NCBI GenBank assembly: GCA_964563495.1
Contig: CAZLYK010000026.1
Coordinates: forward strand, 1-51,287
Length of the DNA: 51,287 nt
Direction: 5' to 3'
From: CAZLYK01 sp964563495
Lineage (GTDB): Bacteria; Acidobacteriota; Blastocatellia; RBC074
The position numbers and the translations under genes were made by a program. Below the pieces are notes generated by a model. That model saw only the letters and a list, made by a program, of their open reading frames with translations. It was not told the DNA's origin and ran no database searches. Every line of letters begins with the position of its first letter. Within the stretch, counting starts at the first letter, position 1. Of this stretch, positions 51,234 to 51,287 are shown piece by piece.

Positions 51234-51287
51234 GCGACGGGGCGACGGGGCGACGGGGCGACGGGGCGACGGGGCGACGGGGCGACG
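51234..51287. repeat. GACGGGGC octamer array running off the window
   Basis: About six nearly perfect octamers (GCGACGGG) continue to the last base, so the array is truncated by the window edge. It is the same family as at 41948 and 10747. Confidence 0.88.

Overview
The window looks like a scaffold from a metagenome-assembled genome of an Acidobacteriota member, most likely near Blastocatellia. The strongest marker is the 2256-residue surface protein at 35157-41927. It ends in a TIGR03437-type domain (the 'Solibacter' C-terminal domain) and carries SBBP repeats and DUF11 domains. Other signs are a winged-helix/TPR regulator, a TonB receptor with an N-terminal carboxypeptidase-regulatory-like domain, and GC-rich coding with few Shine-Dalgarno sites. 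Two runs of exactly 100 N (14723-14822 and 42176-42275) are scaffold gaps inside short-repeat arrays. All identifications come from reading motifs; no database search was run.

Layout. 37-2751 (minus): a histidine kinase/response regulator pair and an acyl-CoA desaturase. 2950-12271 (plus): a cell-envelope cluster with a DUF1175 NlpC/P60-like lipoprotein, an alpha-2-macroglobulin with an intact thioester, a six-helix membrane protein, and a lipoprotein fusing a penicillin-binding transpeptidase domain, a SpoIID domain and a zinc-peptidase-like domain. 12313-16108: a sulfate-type ABC importer behind a long leader that has a promoter, structure and an intrinsic terminator. 16105-24582: VanX-type dipeptidase, a DUF6941-like protein, transketolase, a beta-propeller protein, a receiver-like small protein, cytochrome P450 and Tex. 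24777-27384: a PQQ-type propeller protein and a metallo-beta-lactamase-fold protein with altered metal ligands. 27440-29975 (minus): a cysteine-desulfurase-like protein and a LarA-family protein. 30066-35000: aldo/keto reductase, an MFS exporter, tRNA-Leu(CAG) and the winged-helix/TPR regulator. 35157-45796: the giant surface protein, a TonB receptor and an HD hydrolase. 46143-50911: an ABC exporter split by a methyltransferase gene, then a DHA2-type MFS exporter.

Repeats are a major theme. An 'AATAGACAGGATT' element recurs at eight or more places, and in six genes it supplies or overlaps the stop codon. Three other families (GGAATGC heptamers, GACGGGGC octamers, GGATGCT heptamers) share its plan: short direct repeats in one arm, a core of roughly 10-30 nt, and the complementary repeats in the other arm. 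One octamer run lies in frame inside the transpeptidase-SpoIID fusion, where it forms the linker.

The best candidates for new biology are the macroglobulin/transpeptidase/SpoIID envelope cluster, the long leader before the sulfate transporter, a second structured leader before the HD gene, and the repeat families themselves.
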